The notes: a model not told the origin generated them from the sequence alone. DNA of 64,000 nt from Ga0077527 sp964486865 (GCA_964486865.1 CAZAOZ010000010.1:1-64000), one strand, 5' to 3'. Counted from the stretch's first letter, positions 7,929 to 16,675 are shown. Translations and numbers: made by a program.

Positions 7929-8078
7929 AAAGGACCGTAGCGAGCGGCGTGAGGGCAAGGAGCCCGGCGCCCCCAAGGGGACTTGCTTCGCGGCGCGCAG
8001 GAATCGAGACATATCCGCTTGGATAGGCGAGATTCCGAGCACCGCGCGACGCCGCCATCGCGCCGCGCAGTAGGTCCT
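7929..8078. repeat. Dispersed structured repeat, copy 2 (MITE/REP-like)
   Basis: Direct-orientation second copy of the element at 6663-6830, ending at the hss stop codon. Ends carry the short inverted match AGGACC/GGTCCT. The internal stem is GGAATC (8000-8005) with GATTCC (8031-8036), where copy 1 has GGAGCC/GGCTCC. Two base pairs have therefore changed with compensation, and the loop changes from TATC/GATA to TATCC/GGATA. This points to selection on the folded form. Confidence 0.8.
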
Positions 8079-9574
8079 CAGGTCACCCGGATGTTCTTGA
8101 ACTGCCAGGGATCCGACATATCCAGATCTTCCGCAAACGGGTGATTGCGCCCCTGCAACGGCGTCCAGTCCGTATACACGCCGACCATCTTGCCGAGATA
8201 CGGCGTCGCAATCTCCAGCACCCGCCGGTAATCCATGTCGTCCGGATCGATGATGCCGGCATGCGGATTCTCCATGGCCCAGACCACCGCGCCGATCACG
8301 CCGGCAGCCACCTGCAGGCTGGTCGCGTTGTTGTACGGCGCGAGTTTGCGCGCTTCATGAATCGACAGCTGCGAGCCGTACCAGTACGCACCCTTTGCAT
8401 GACCAAGCAGCAATGCGCCGAGCTCATCCATGCCGTCGGAAATCTCGTCACGATATAAACGTCGCTGCTCCTGACCGACCCAGTTGCGCCCCGCGAGCTC
8501 ATGCACCGACAGCACCGTGTCGTCGCAGGGATGATAGGCATAATGGCAGGTCGGGCGATATACCACCTTGTCGCCGTCGCGCCCCCCAAGAGGACTTGCT
8601 TCGCTGCGCCCCCCAAGAGGACTTGCTTCGCTGCGCCCCCCAAGAGGACTTGCTTCGCTGCGCACCGTCAGGTAATCGGATATCGAAATCGCTTCGCCGT
8701 GCGTGATCAGGAAGCCGTGGAATGCGCCCTCGTTGGGCGTCCAGGTGCGCACGCGCACCGATGCGCCGGGCCGGTCCAGGTAAATCGCCGCCTTGCAGCC
8801 GAAATCATGTTCGCGACCCTCGGGCGGAAAATGTTTCTCGTGGCTGCCCCAGCCCAGTTCGCAGGGCTGCGAGCCTTCACCGATAAAACCGTCCACCGAC
8901 CAGGTATTCACGAACTCGCCCCGCCGCTTGCGCGGTGAAGCCACCTGGGTGTCGCGCTCCGAGCAATGAATGCTCTTCACGCCGAGTTCCATGGCCAGTT
9001 GCGCCCAGCCGGCTTTCGACTGCGGAATCTCCTCACGACCCAGTATGTCGCGGGAAAGATTCACCAGCGCCTGCTTGACCCAGTGTGAAATCAGGCCGGG
9101 ATTGGCGCCATTCGTGGGAATGACCGTCGGCCCCACCGGAAATTTTTTACGCAGCTCCAGCACTTCTTCGCGCTGCCCGTAATTGGAGCGGCGCGACGCT
9201 GATACCGACTGATCCGTGTATCCGCCGGCCCACGGCTCGATGCACGAGTCGAGGTAGAGCACGCCTTTTTCACAGCAGAATTCGATCAATGCGGCGCTCG
9301 CCACATCGACCGACAGATTGATCAGGAAGTCACCGCGTTCCAGCCGCGGATCGAGAACCGCGCGATAGTTCTCGCGCGTCAGCGGATTTATCTCGTAGCG
9401 AATGCCGAAAGATTCAGCTTCGGCGCGGCCACGATCATGAGCGGTAATGATCGATATCCGCTCTTTCGGCATGTCGATATGGCGCAGCAGCAGCGGGAGT
9501 ACGCCCTGCGCGACGGAACCGAAGCCGACGAAAACGATTTTTCCCGCGAATTTGAAGTGCTTTTTATCTGCCAT
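8078..9574 (-). CDS. hss: Homospermidine synthase with in-frame repeat insertion
   Basis: 498-residue NAD-dependent enzyme that joins two putrescines (or putrescine and spermidine) into homospermidine. The N-terminal Rossmann segment is IVFVGFGSVAQGVLPLLLRH; other family stretches are PTVIPTNGANPGLISHWVKQ and YRPTCHYAYHPCDDTVLSVH. Between LTVR and DGDKVVYRPT lie three identical SEASPLGGR units (27 residues) encoded by a tandem repeat. Without them the length is about 471, normal for the family. The reading frame stays intact, so the enzyme may still work if this is a surface loop. Confidence 0.93.
   Translation of the reverse strand: MADKKHFKFAGKIVFVGFGSVAQGVLPLLLRHIDMPKERISIITAHDRGRAEAESFGIRYEINPLTRENYRAVLDPRLERGDFLINLSVDVASAALIEFCCEKGVLYLDSCIEPWAGGYTDQSVSASRRSNYGQREEVLELRKKFPVGPTVIPTNGANPGLISHWVKQALVNLSRDILGREEIPQSKAGWAQLAMELGVKSIHCSERDTQVASPRKRRGEFVNTWSVDGFIGEGSQPCELGWGSHEKHFPPEGREHDFGCKAAIYLDRPGASVRVRTWTPNEGAFHGFLITHGEAISISDYLTVRSEASPLGGRSEASPLGGRSEASPLGGRDGDKVVYRPTCHYAYHPCDDTVLSVHELAGRNWVGQEQRRLYRDEISDGMDELGALLLGHAKGAYWYGSQLSIHEARKLAPYNNATSLQVAAGVIGAVVWAMENPHAGIIDPDDMDYRRVLEIATPYLGKMVGVYTDWTPLQGRNHPFAEDLDMSDPWQFKNIRVT
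8579..8659. repeat. Three identical 27-bp tandem units inside hss
   Basis: The unit (plus strand) starts GCGCCCCCCAAGAGG and ends ACTTGCTTCGCT; three copies are identical base for base and a partial fourth GCGC follows. The unit is a variant of the core of the dispersed repeat at 6663-6830 and 7929-8078. Length is a multiple of three, so it adds SEASPLGGR three times to the protein. Perfect identity suggests recent amplification or active copy-number change. Confidence 0.92.
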
Positions 9575-9731
9575 TTCATAAACTGGTGTTGTAGTTTTTC
9601 GGGAACCCGGAGTCTAGCAACTTTTGCAGGGCAAGCACAGCAACACCGGCGCGCCGCATCTGTGCAACAGCAATCATCGCCGCGCGCCTGTCGTGCAACA
9701 CCGCGGCACGCGGCTGACCGCGCGCACCGCC

Positions 9732-9773
9732 CATTCGTCGCTGCGCTCAGCCGCCCTGCGGCGGTGACGAATG
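9732..9773. repeat. Inverted repeat in the hss/aldehyde dehydrogenase divergent gap
   Basis: CATTCGTC (9732-9739) and GACGAATG (9766-9773) are exact reverse complements, and GCCGCC/GGCGGT inside forms an inner stem with loop CTGC. The 396-base gap 9575-9970 holds nothing else recognisable except an AT-rich stretch near 9810-9850 that could carry the promoter of the plus-strand gene. No T-run follows, so it is not a clear terminator. Confidence 0.5.
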
Positions 9774-9970
9774 AGCAGCCGCCGCCACATCAGCAGAACA
9801 TCCGGATGATTTTCACAACATATTGTTTTTATTAATTATTTTTATGATGTGCCGGACAATATCCGTTGCCAAGACACGTCAATGAAAGCGTTTGCATTCC
9901 GCCGTCGTTATAATCACGCAGATTTATCCGCTGTTCCGTCCGCGCAGAAAAGCAGTCGAAGGAGTCGTTC

Positions 9971-11410
9971 ATGTCTGCAGCAGAAGTTTCGGGCACCTCC
10001 GTTCCGGGCGCATCCACCGCAGCGCAAACGGTTGCCGCACTGGTCGCGCGCGCGCGCAAGGCGCAAGCCGCCATCGCACGCTACTCCCAGGTGCAGCTCG
10101 ATGAACTGGTCACGGCGGCCGGCTGGGCGATCATGGAACCCGCGCGCAACAAATTGCTGGCCGAAATCGCCGTACGCGACACCGGTCTCGGCAACGTCGC
10201 GGACAAGATCGACAAGAATCATCGCAAGACGCTGGGCCTGCTGCGCGACCTGCAGGGCGCGGTTTCCACCGGCGTGCTGGCCGAACACCCGGAACTGGGC
10301 ATCACCGAGATCGCGCGACCGGTCGGCGTGGTCGCCGCCGTCGTGCCCTCGACCAATCCCGGCGCAACGCCCGCCAACAACATCATCAACGCATTGAAGT
10401 GCGGCAATGCCGTGATTCTGTCGCCCTCGCCCAAGGGTTATTCGACGGCGGCGAAACTGCTGGAATTCATCCATGCCGAATTCGCCCGCATCGGCGCGCC
10501 GGCCGATCTGGTGCAGACCCTGCCGCATCCGGTCACCAAGGAAAGTTCCAGCGAGCTGATGAAGCAATGCGATCTGGTGGTCGTCACCGGCTCGCAGGCC
10601 AATGTGCGCGCGGGCTACTCCAGCGGCACACCGGCGCTGGGCGTGGGCGCGGGCAACGTCGCGGTGATCATCGATGACAGCGCCGATTGCGAGGACGCCG
10701 CGCGGAAAATCATGCGCTCGAAGATTTTTGACAACGCAACGAGCTGCTCGTCGGAAAACAGCGTCATCATCCATGCCGCGGTTTATGAACGCATGCTAAA
10801 GGCGCTGACCGCTGCCGGCGGCGCGCTGCTGACTGCGGCGGAAAAGGAAACGCTGCAGAAAACCATGTTTCCCGGCGGCAAGCTGTCACCCGCCGTCACC
10901 GCGCAGAGCGTCGCGAAGATCTGTGCGGTAGCCGGGCTGGCGCGCCCGGAACTGGTCGGCGCCAGATGCCTGATGGTCGAGGAAACCGGCACCGGCAAAG
11001 CCGCGCCATTCTCCGGCGAAAAACTGTCGCCGGTGCTGGCCGTTTACAAGGCACGTGATTTCGAGCACGCGTTTGCCGCGCTGCGCGCGATCTACGACTA
11101 TCAGGGCGACGGCCACTCCTGCGGCATCCACACCACAAACAACGAACACATCCGCCGGCTGGGCATGGAAATGACCGTCTGCCGCGTGATCGTCAACCAG
11201 GCCCACGCCATCGCCAACGGCGGCAGCTTCGACAACGGCCTGCCGTTCTCGCTGACCATGGGCTGCGGCACCTGGGGCGGCAACAGTTTTTCCGAAAACC
11301 TGAACTACCGGCATTTCATGAACACCACGCGCATCGTGCGCCCCATCCCGCCGCGCGAGCCGACGGTGGACGACATCTTCGGCGCTTACCGGAAAAAATA
11401 CGGCGCTTAA
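9971..11410 (+). CDS. sauS: Acylating aldehyde dehydrogenase, sulfoacetaldehyde dehydrogenase (SauS)-like
   Basis: 479-residue CoA-acylating member of the aldehyde dehydrogenase superfamily. The nucleotide-binding region is PVGVVAAVVPSTNPGATPAN, and the catalytic cysteine is about residue 259 in DNATSCSSENS, the arrangement found in acylating enzymes (AdhE N-terminus, EutE, SauS). The next gene is an acyl-CoA ligase; the order matches sauS-sauT, where sulfoacetate is activated to sulfoacetyl-CoA and reduced to sulfoacetaldehyde. A generic acetaldehyde or succinate-semialdehyde role is also possible. The family is certain, the substrate is inferred. Confidence 0.65.
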   Translation: MSAAEVSGTSVPGASTAAQTVAALVARARKAQAAIARYSQVQLDELVTAAGWAIMEPARNKLLAEIAVRDTGLGNVADKIDKNHRKTLGLLRDLQGAVSTGVLAEHPELGITEIARPVGVVAAVVPSTNPGATPANNIINALKCGNAVILSPSPKGYSTAAKLLEFIHAEFARIGAPADLVQTLPHPVTKESSSELMKQCDLVVVTGSQANVRAGYSSGTPALGVGAGNVAVIIDDSADCEDAARKIMRSKIFDNATSCSSENSVIIHAAVYERMLKALTAAGGALLTAAEKETLQKTMFPGGKLSPAVTAQSVAKICAVAGLARPELVGARCLMVEETGTGKAAPFSGEKLSPVLAVYKARDFEHAFAALRAIYDYQGDGHSCGIHTTNNEHIRRLGMEMTVCRVIVNQAHAIANGGSFDNGLPFSLTMGCGTWGGNSFSENLNYRHFMNTTRIVRPIPPREPTVDDIFGAYRKKYGA

Positions 11411-11422
11411 AACAACCCCTTA

Positions 11423-11527
11423 GCCACAGAGGTCACAGAGATCACAGAGAACTGCAAAACCAGAGCCTCACGATAACCAAATATTTTTAACCTTGATTTT
11501 CTCTGTGCTCTCTGTGTCCTCTGTGGC
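11423..11527. repeat. Inverted array of 9-base CACAGAG units between the aldehyde dehydrogenase and ligase genes
   Basis: Arm 11423-11451 carries three CACAGAG-type units with 9-base period; arm 11499-11527 is its reverse complement at 27 of 29 positions. About 47 bases separate the arms. It would form a very stable hairpin in the transcript between the two genes. Same design as the array at 2671-2752: three 9-base units, loop, three inverted units. Confidence 0.85.
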
Positions 11528-11556
11528 CCGCTTTTGACTTTCAGTCTTTGGCCACC

Positions 11557-13080
11557 ATGCGCACCATCCGCCATTACGTTGATATCCGCGCCGCGGAGCA
11601 ACCCGCCGCGCCGTTTCTGATCGCCCCCGAAACCGGCGCGGTGATGAGTTACGCGCAACTGCAGCGTGATTCGCGCGAACTCGGTCGCTACCTGCTCGGC
11701 CTGGGGCTCAACAAAGGCGACAAGGTCGCGCTGATGCTGCACAACGGCTACCAGACCGGCCGCCTGCTGATCGGTGTGATGTACGCGGGTTTCACGGTGG
11801 CTCCGCTGAACCTGCTGGCGCAGCCCTCGCAACTCGCTTACGTGCTCGAACATTCCGATACGCGCGCGGTGTTCACCAGCAGCGAATTCACCGAACGGCT
11901 GAAGACCGCGCTTGCCGGCATTGACCGCAAAATTACAGTCATTACCATAGACCCCGATGCGACAGGGATTTTCGACCGGGCCGCATTGCCCGACGTAGCG
12001 CTGCCGGACATGCAGTTACCAAACGTCAGGGAAGCCGACGATGCCATGCTGATGTACACCTCGGGCACCACCGGCAAACCCAAGGGCTGCATGCTGTCGC
12101 AGCGCAGCGTCTGCGCCGGCGGCGAATACACCAGCGCGGCGCACGAACTCACCGCCGCCGACCGCGTGCTGTGCGCCATGCCGCTGTACCACATCAACGG
12201 CCAGATCGTCACCGCCGTCGCCCCGCTGGTCCACGGCGGCAGCGTGGTCATGCCCCACCGCTTCAGCGTCAGCAATTACTGGAATCTGGTCGTGCAATAC
12301 CAATGCACGTGGATCAACGTGGTGCCGACCATGATTGCCTACCTGCTCAACGCGCCGGATCCGCGCGACCACGAACTCGATATTTCCCGTGTCAGGTTCT
12401 GCCGCTCGGCCTCCGCACCCCTGCCGCCGGAACTGCACCGCGCCTTCGAAGACCGCTTCGGCATCGGCATCATCGAAACTTTCGGCATGACCGAAACCAA
12501 CGCGCCCTGCTTCACCAATCCCATAGACCCGGCCAGGCGCAAGATCGGCAGCCCCGGCACGGCCTTCGGCAACGAAGCCAGGGTGATCGACCCTGCCACC
12601 GGCGCCACGCAGCCGGCAGGCGTGGTCGGCGAACTGATGGTACGCGGCGACAACGTGATGACCGGTTATTACAAGGACGCGGAGAACACCGCCAGAACGC
12701 TGGAGCCCGACGGCTGGATGCACACCGGCGACCTGGGTTACATGGACGCAGACGGTTTTGCGTTCGTCACCGGCCGCATCAAGGAACTGATCATCAAGGG
12801 TGGCGAAAACATCGCGCCGCGTGAAATCGACGAAGCATTGCTGAAACATCCCGCGGTACTCGAAGCCGCGGCAGTCGGCATTCCCGACGCCAATTACGGG
12901 CAGGACATCATGGCCTGTGTGGTGCTGAAGCCCGGCGCGGAATGTTCGGTGGAAGCGCTCGCCGGGTTTGCACAGCGGGAACTCGGCAAATACAAGACGC
13001 CTAAGATCATCAGGTTTGTAAGCGAACTGCCCAAGGGCCCGTCGGGCAAGGTGCAGCGGCTGAAGCTGCTGGAAGGCTGA
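11557..13080 (+). CDS. sauT: Acyl-CoA synthetase (AMP-forming), sulfoacetate-CoA ligase (SauT)-like
   Basis: 507-residue ANL-superfamily adenylating enzyme. Motifs in order: MLMYTSGTTGKPKGCMLSQR (phosphate loop), IIETFGMTETNAP, GWMHTGDLGYMDADGF (ATP ribose Asp), GRIKELIIKGGENIAPREID (hinge) and a C-terminal SGKVQR with the catalytic Lys. It should activate a carboxylate to an acyl-CoA for the preceding acylating dehydrogenase. The assignment to sulfoacetate rests on this pairing and gene order, not on residues I can verify. The ATG at 11557 is chosen over an in-frame TTG three codons upstream. Confidence 0.62.
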   Translation: MRTIRHYVDIRAAEQPAAPFLIAPETGAVMSYAQLQRDSRELGRYLLGLGLNKGDKVALMLHNGYQTGRLLIGVMYAGFTVAPLNLLAQPSQLAYVLEHSDTRAVFTSSEFTERLKTALAGIDRKITVITIDPDATGIFDRAALPDVALPDMQLPNVREADDAMLMYTSGTTGKPKGCMLSQRSVCAGGEYTSAAHELTAADRVLCAMPLYHINGQIVTAVAPLVHGGSVVMPHRFSVSNYWNLVVQYQCTWINVVPTMIAYLLNAPDPRDHELDISRVRFCRSASAPLPPELHRAFEDRFGIGIIETFGMTETNAPCFTNPIDPARRKIGSPGTAFGNEARVIDPATGATQPAGVVGELMVRGDNVMTGYYKDAENTARTLEPDGWMHTGDLGYMDADGFAFVTGRIKELIIKGGENIAPREIDEALLKHPAVLEAAAVGIPDANYGQDIMACVVLKPGAECSVEALAGFAQRELGKYKTPKIIRFVSELPKGPSGKVQRLKLLEG

Positions 13081-13098
13081 CGCTCCGCGCGTCAGAAC

Positions 13099-13125
13099 GG
13101 TGGGCACGCTAACGCTTTGCCCACC
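13099..13125. terminator. Hairpin between convergent ligase and P-II genes
   Basis: GGTGGGCA (13099-13106) pairs exactly with TGCCCACC (13118-13125) across an 11-base loop. It sits in the 67-base gap between two converging genes and could end transcription from both sides. There is only a short T-rich tail, so intrinsic termination is plausible but not certain. Confidence 0.5.
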
Positions 13126-13147
13126 CTTGTATATCTACGCTGGCTGT

Positions 13148-13495
13148 TTATCGCGAGTTGCTTTGAGGCCAGAACTCCTCAGGCGTTGCCTCGGATTGCG
13201 TGCGGATCAAGAATAATTTTTCGATCGGAACAACAGCAACGACCCCATCGCCGGGCAAGCCGGTGTGAGAGGCTTCCATAATCGCTGCTGTTATGGTTTC
13301 CACCTCGTCTTTTCGGGTGATAATTTCAAGCTTGACTTCCTCGACCATCCAGTTACGCGAGAAGAAGTCGTGATATTCACCATATCCTTTTACCTTTGTA
13401 ACGTTAATGCGCTCAACACCTGTTCCCTTAAGCTTCTGTTCGACCGATTCCAGCTTGTCACTCCGGATGATGGCAATAATCAGTTTAATGTCCAT
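13148..13495 (-). CDS. P-II-like protein of the metal-efflux-associated group (PII-NG type)
   Basis: 115-residue P-II fold protein. The N-terminus MDIKLIIAIIRSDKLESVEQ and the C-terminal GLPGDGVVAVVPIEKLFLIRT match the family. The T-loop region (KVKGYGEYHDFFSRNW) is shorter than in GlnB/GlnK and lacks the usual uridylylated Tyr context, so it is probably not a nitrogen sensor. It lies just downstream of cusCBA on the same strand. P-II paralogues tied to Cus-type RND pumps have been described as a separate group. The ATG at 13495 follows GAGAGGAG at good spacing. Confidence 0.75.
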   Translation of the reverse strand: MDIKLIIAIIRSDKLESVEQKLKGTGVERINVTKVKGYGEYHDFFSRNWMVEEVKLEIITRKDEVETITAAIMEASHTGLPGDGVVAVVPIEKLFLIRTQSEATPEEFWPQSNSR

Positions 13496-13521
13496 GGCGT
13501 GCTCCTCTCGGTTTTCCATTT

Positions 13522-16500
13522 TCAACCTGCAGCCTTCGCTTGATTACCGCTATCGATACGGCCACGATTGATCGAAAATTCTTTCACCAATGCGTAGATC
13601 GCAGGGATCACGATCAGGGTAAGAATGGTTGAGGAGACCATGCCCCCGACCATGGGCGCGGCGATGCGGCGCATCACTTCGGAGCCGGTGCCGCTGCCCC
13701 ACATGATCGGCAACAGGCCCGCCATGATCGCCACCACGGTCATCATCTTCGGCCGCACACGCTCGACCGCGCCTTCCATCACCGCTGCATAGAGTTCTGC
13801 AACCCCCGGTGTGCCGCCCTTGGCCGCGCATTTTGCCTTGACCTCCTCCCAGGCCTGGTCGAGATAGATCAGCATCACCACGCCCGTCTCCGCGGCAACA
13901 CCGGCAAGCGCAATGAAGCCCACGACCACCGCGACGCTGATGTTGTAGTCCAGCAGCCAGATCAGCCAGACGCCGCCCACCAGCGAAAACGGCACCGACA
14001 GCATGACAATGAAGGTTTCGGTGAGCCGCCTGAAATTGAGGTAGAGGAGCAGGAAGATGGCCAGCAAGGTCAGCGGCACGACTATTTTCAGCTTCTGCTT
14101 GGCCCGCTCCATGTACTCGAACTGGCCGCTCCACGTCGCGTAGTATCCGGGCGGAAATTTCACCTGCTCGCGCACCGCCTTCTGCGCGTCGGCCACGTAA
14201 CCGCCGATGTCGCGGCCGCGGATATCGACAAAGATGTAAGCCGCCAGCAGCGCGTTCTCGGTGCGTATGCTGGGCGGCGCCTTGACCGGCTTGACGCTCG
14301 CCACCTGTCCCAGCGGGATCATGCCGCCGTTCATGATGGGCACCAGGACCTGGGTCGCGATGGCCTGCGGATCGCTGCGCAGTTCGCGCGGGTAGCGCAC
14401 GCTGACGCCATAGCGCTCGAGCCCTTCCACCGTGGTGGTCACCATCTCGCCGCCGAGGGCGGTGCCGATGACGTCCTGCAGATCGCCCACCGACAGGCCA
14501 TAGCGCGCCAGGGCCATGCGGTCGGGCTCGATGTCGAGGTAGTACCCGCCCGTAACCCGCTCGGCGTAGGCGCTGGTGGTACCCGGCACCGCTTTCACCG
14601 CCAACTCGATCTTTTGCGCCAGCTTCTCGATTTCGCCCAGGTCCTTGCCGAACACCTTGATGCCGATGGGCGTGCGGATGCCGGTCGCCAGCATGTCGAT
14701 GCGCGCCTTGATCGGCATGGTCCAGGCATTGGAAACGCCGGGGATCTGCATCGCCTGGTCCATTTCGGCGATGAGTTTGTCCACGGTCATGCCCGGGCGC
14801 CATTCGCTCTCGGGCTTGAGATTGATGACGGTTTCGGACATTTCGAACGGCGCCGGATCGGTGGCGGTGGCGGCGCGTCCCGCCTTGCCGAACACCGATT
14901 CCACCTCGGGGAAACTCTTGAGTATCTTGTCCTGGGTCTGCAACAACTCCGCCGATTTGGTGACCGACAGCGCCGGCAGGGTGGCCGGCATGTACAGCAG
15001 GCTGCCTTCGTTCAATACCGGCATGAACTCGCTGCCCAGCTTCATCGCCGGCAACACCGAAACGGCCAGCGTGATCACGGCCGCGGCGATGGTTAATTTT
15101 TTCCAGCGCATGACCCGGACGATGACGGGGCGGTAAATCCAGATCAGGAAGCGGTTCACCGGGTTTTTCTGCTCGGGCATGATCCTGCCGCGGATGAACA
15201 GCAGCATCAGCACCGGCACCAGCGTGATCGACAGCAGTGCTGCGCCCGCCATGGCGAAAGTCTTGGTATAGGCGAGCGGCGCGAACAGCCGTCCTTCCTG
15301 CGCTTCGAGCGTGAATACCGGCAGGAAGGAAACGGTGATGATCAGGAGCGAAAAGAACAGCGCCGGCCCGACTTCCCTGCAGGCGGCAATGATGGCCTCG
15401 ACGCGGGACTCGCCTTCCTTGAGCCGCTCCAGGTGCTTGTGGGCGTTCTCGATCATGACGATCGCCGCATCCACCATGGCGCCGATGGCGATGGCAATGC
15501 CGCCCAGGCTCATGATGTTGGAATTGAGCCCCATCAGGTGCATGGCGGTCAGCGCGATCAGCACGCCGATCGGCAGCATGACGATGGCCACCAGCGCGCT
15601 CCTCGCGTGCATCAGAAACACGATGCAGACCAGCGCCACGATGATGCTTTCCTCGATCAGCGTCCGCTTCAGATTGTCGATGGCGCGATGGATCAGGTCC
15701 GAACGGTCATAGACCGCCTGCAGGGTCACGCCTTCCGGCAGGCCGCTGGAGATTTCCGCAATCTTGGCTTTCAGGTTGTGGATGACGTCCAGCGCGTTCT
15801 GCCCGTAGCGCGCCACGGCGATGCCGGCGACCACCTCGCCCTCGCCGTTCAGTTCCGCGATCCCGCGCCGCTCGTCCGGCGCCAGTTCGACCCGCGCCAC
15901 GTCGCGGATCAGCACCGGCGCGCCTTTTTCCGCCTTGATCACCAGATTTTCAATGTCGGACACGCCGCGCAGATAGCCCCGGCCCCGCACCACGTATTCG
16001 GTTTCGGCCATCTCGATCACCCGGCCACCCACGTCGCGGTTGCTGGCGCGGATCACCTCGGCGACCTTGTTGAGCGGGATGCCGTACGCCTGCAATTTCC
16101 GCGGCTCCACGGTGACCTGATAGGTTTTGACAAAACCGCCCACGCTCGCCACTTCCGCCACGCCCTGCGCCTTGGTGAGTTGATAGCGCACGAACCAGTC
16201 CTGTATGGTGCGCAGTTCCGCGAGCGTTCTCTGCGCTCCGATCACGACATACTGGTACACCCAGCCGACGCCGGTGGCATCCGGCCCCAGGGTCGGGGTG
16301 ACGCCCCGCGGCATGCGCCCGGAGGCAAAGTTAAGGTATTCGAGTACCCGTGTCCGCGCCCAGTAAATGTCGGTGCCGTCCTCGAAAATGACATAGATGA
16401 ATGAGGCGCCGAACACCGACAGCCCGCGCACCACTTTGGATTTCGGCACGGCCAGCATGGCCGTACTCAGCGGATAGGTGACCTGGTCTTCCACCACCTG

Positions 16501-16674
16501 CGGCGCCTGGCCCGGGTACTCGGTGTAGATGATGACCTGCACGTCGGAGAGATCGGGAATGGCGTCGAGCGGCGTTTTCATGACAGCGTAAATGCCCGCG
16601 CCGACGATGAACGCCGTTCCCAGCAGCACCAGGAACACGTTGCGCGCCGACCATTCGATAATGCGGTTCAGCAT
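13522..16674 (-). CDS. cusA: Cu/Ag efflux RND transporter permease (CusA)
   Basis: 1050-residue inner-membrane pump of the heavy-metal RND group. It exports Cu(I)/Ag(I) by proton antiport through CusB and CusC. The start MLNRIIEWSARNVFLVLLG and the helix-4 motif AIAIGAMVDAAIVMIENAH are typical of the monovalent-cation branch rather than the CzcA branch. Large periplasmic porter domains lie between helices 1-2 and 7-8. The ATG at 16674 sits 1 base after the cusB stop and has a GGGG ribosome site; an upstream extension inside cusB is rejected. Confidence 0.93.
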   Translation of the reverse strand: MLNRIIEWSARNVFLVLLGTAFIVGAGIYAVMKTPLDAIPDLSDVQVIIYTEYPGQAPQVVEDQVTYPLSTAMLAVPKSKVVRGLSVFGASFIYVIFEDGTDIYWARTRVLEYLNFASGRMPRGVTPTLGPDATGVGWVYQYVVIGAQRTLAELRTIQDWFVRYQLTKAQGVAEVASVGGFVKTYQVTVEPRKLQAYGIPLNKVAEVIRASNRDVGGRVIEMAETEYVVRGRGYLRGVSDIENLVIKAEKGAPVLIRDVARVELAPDERRGIAELNGEGEVVAGIAVARYGQNALDVIHNLKAKIAEISSGLPEGVTLQAVYDRSDLIHRAIDNLKRTLIEESIIVALVCIVFLMHARSALVAIVMLPIGVLIALTAMHLMGLNSNIMSLGGIAIAIGAMVDAAIVMIENAHKHLERLKEGESRVEAIIAACREVGPALFFSLLIITVSFLPVFTLEAQEGRLFAPLAYTKTFAMAGAALLSITLVPVLMLLFIRGRIMPEQKNPVNRFLIWIYRPVIVRVMRWKKLTIAAAVITLAVSVLPAMKLGSEFMPVLNEGSLLYMPATLPALSVTKSAELLQTQDKILKSFPEVESVFGKAGRAATATDPAPFEMSETVINLKPESEWRPGMTVDKLIAEMDQAMQIPGVSNAWTMPIKARIDMLATGIRTPIGIKVFGKDLGEIEKLAQKIELAVKAVPGTTSAYAERVTGGYYLDIEPDRMALARYGLSVGDLQDVIGTALGGEMVTTTVEGLERYGVSVRYPRELRSDPQAIATQVLVPIMNGGMIPLGQVASVKPVKAPPSIRTENALLAAYIFVDIRGRDIGGYVADAQKAVREQVKFPPGYYATWSGQFEYMERAKQKLKIVVPLTLLAIFLLLYLNFRRLTETFIVMLSVPFSLVGGVWLIWLLDYNISVAVVVGFIALAGVAAETGVVMLIYLDQAWEEVKAKCAAKGGTPGVAELYAAVMEGAVERVRPKMMTVVAIMAGLLPIMWGSGTGSEVMRRIAAPMVGGMVSSTILTLIVIPAIYALVKEFSINRGRIDSGNQAKAAG

Positions 16675-16675
16675 G

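Noticed and set aside
6663..8078. Composite transposon formed by the two direct repeats
   Set aside because: No transposase between or beside them and no target-site duplication seen; treated as a dispersed structured repeat.
8579..8659. Tandem 27-bp repeats as a possible CRISPR array
   Set aside because: Units are directly adjacent with no spacers, lie inside a coding frame and have no cas genes nearby.
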